From CAJXMH01 sp040220135 (GTDB taxonomy: Bacteria > Bacteroidota > Bacteroidia > Flavobacteriales_E > Vicingaceae): a stretch of DNA of 64,000 nt. Under the pieces are notes generated by a model. The model did not search any database. It was not told where the DNA came from and was given only the letters and a program-made list of their open reading frames with translations. This document shows positions 63,854 to 64,000 of this stretch, piece by piece. The stretch spans positions 432,020-496,019 of the forward strand of contig JAVJTT010000013.1 in NCBI GenBank assembly GCA_040220135.1. Reading direction: 5' to 3'. Positions within the stretch are counted from its first letter, which is position 1. Each line of letters opens with the position of its first letter. The position numbers were made by a program, and so were the translations under genes.

Positions 63854-64000
63854 GTGCCCAACGTTTTGACTCGTATGTTTGGGTTAAGCATCTAAATTAA
63901 GTGAAAGAATTAGATTAGCAGAATAAACCATCAATCAAGGAAGGAGGGATAAGGAGTTTTGGCTAGATACATTATTTAGAATGATATCGCTGCATAGGAA
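63854..64000. other. Intergenic end of window
   Basis: No gene. Contains GCCCAAC (63856-63862), which on the minus strand is GTTGGGC and fits the integron core-site form GTTRRRY. It directly abuts the presumed IS end. Confidence 0.4.

Noticed and set aside
53692..63900. Calling the accessory zone an integron outright
   Set aside because: No integrase gene is present and most GTTG sites do not fit GTTRRRY; only 63856-63862 does. It is reported as attC-like only.
1..64000. CRISPR array, rRNA or tRNA genes
   Set aside because: No regularly spaced direct repeats with unique spacers, and no tRNA- or rRNA-like sequence was noticed on reading both strands.

Overview
The window looks like a chromosomal piece of a Bacteroidota bacterium, probably a marine member of the Flavobacteriales (inference). 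Reasons: AT-rich DNA; Bacteroidota-type promoters (TTG, about 19 nt, TAnnTTTG) before the HU and bTHX genes; a bTHX ribosomal protein; a BT_3928-type DoxX protein; a fused E1 alpha/beta dehydrogenase; the speA-speB-deoxyhypusine-synthase-like polyamine cluster; and PorE/SPOR-like envelope proteins. No rRNA, tRNA or CRISPR array was found.

Region 1 (1-10898, minus strand) is a defence island. In transcription order it holds a 516-aa protein with an McrB-like N-terminal module and a PD-(D/E)XK nuclease domain; a 1050-aa reverse transcriptase fused to a nitrilase domain (DRT type 1/UG1-like, YVDD and E-K-C residues intact); then a type III restriction-modification operon (mod, a RhuM-family gene, res) and a trailing RecB-like nuclease with a DUF5655 tail that is cut by the window edge. 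The last four genes are each 3 nt apart. The nuclease and RT genes are 14 nt apart and may form one unit.

Region 2 (10899-13017) has a c-type cytochrome lipoprotein flanked by intergenic hairpin repeats and a small tandem repeat.

Region 3 (13018-53477) is ordinary chromosome: fused E1 dehydrogenase, def, a TPR lipoprotein, cdaA, folP, a DUF1599 protein, a DoxX/thioredoxin-like membrane protein, a peptide-type ABC permease, tpiA, prmA, two very large secreted or envelope proteins (1484 and about 1888 aa), clpS, an M48 protease lipoprotein, bTHX, and HU. Then comes a tightly packed minus-strand run from speA (43298) down to a cupin gene (35349), followed upstream by a sensor kinase/alkyladenine glycosylase pair, a GNAT-nitrilase fusion, a flavin amine oxidase and a BNR-repeat secreted protein.

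Region 4 (53692-63900) is an accessory zone of minus-strand genes (S41 protease, GyrI-like, methyltransferase, metzincin-like lipoprotein, DUF6920-like and several unknowns). They are separated by long intergenic stretches with imperfect palindromes, some paired across a gene boundary like integron attC sites, though no integron integrase is present. An IS110-family element sits at its right end, and a 178-bp transposase-less sequence sharing both of its ends lies near 58.6 kb. The most promising leads are the RT-nitrilase/nuclease pair and this repeat-punctuated array with its IS110 element.
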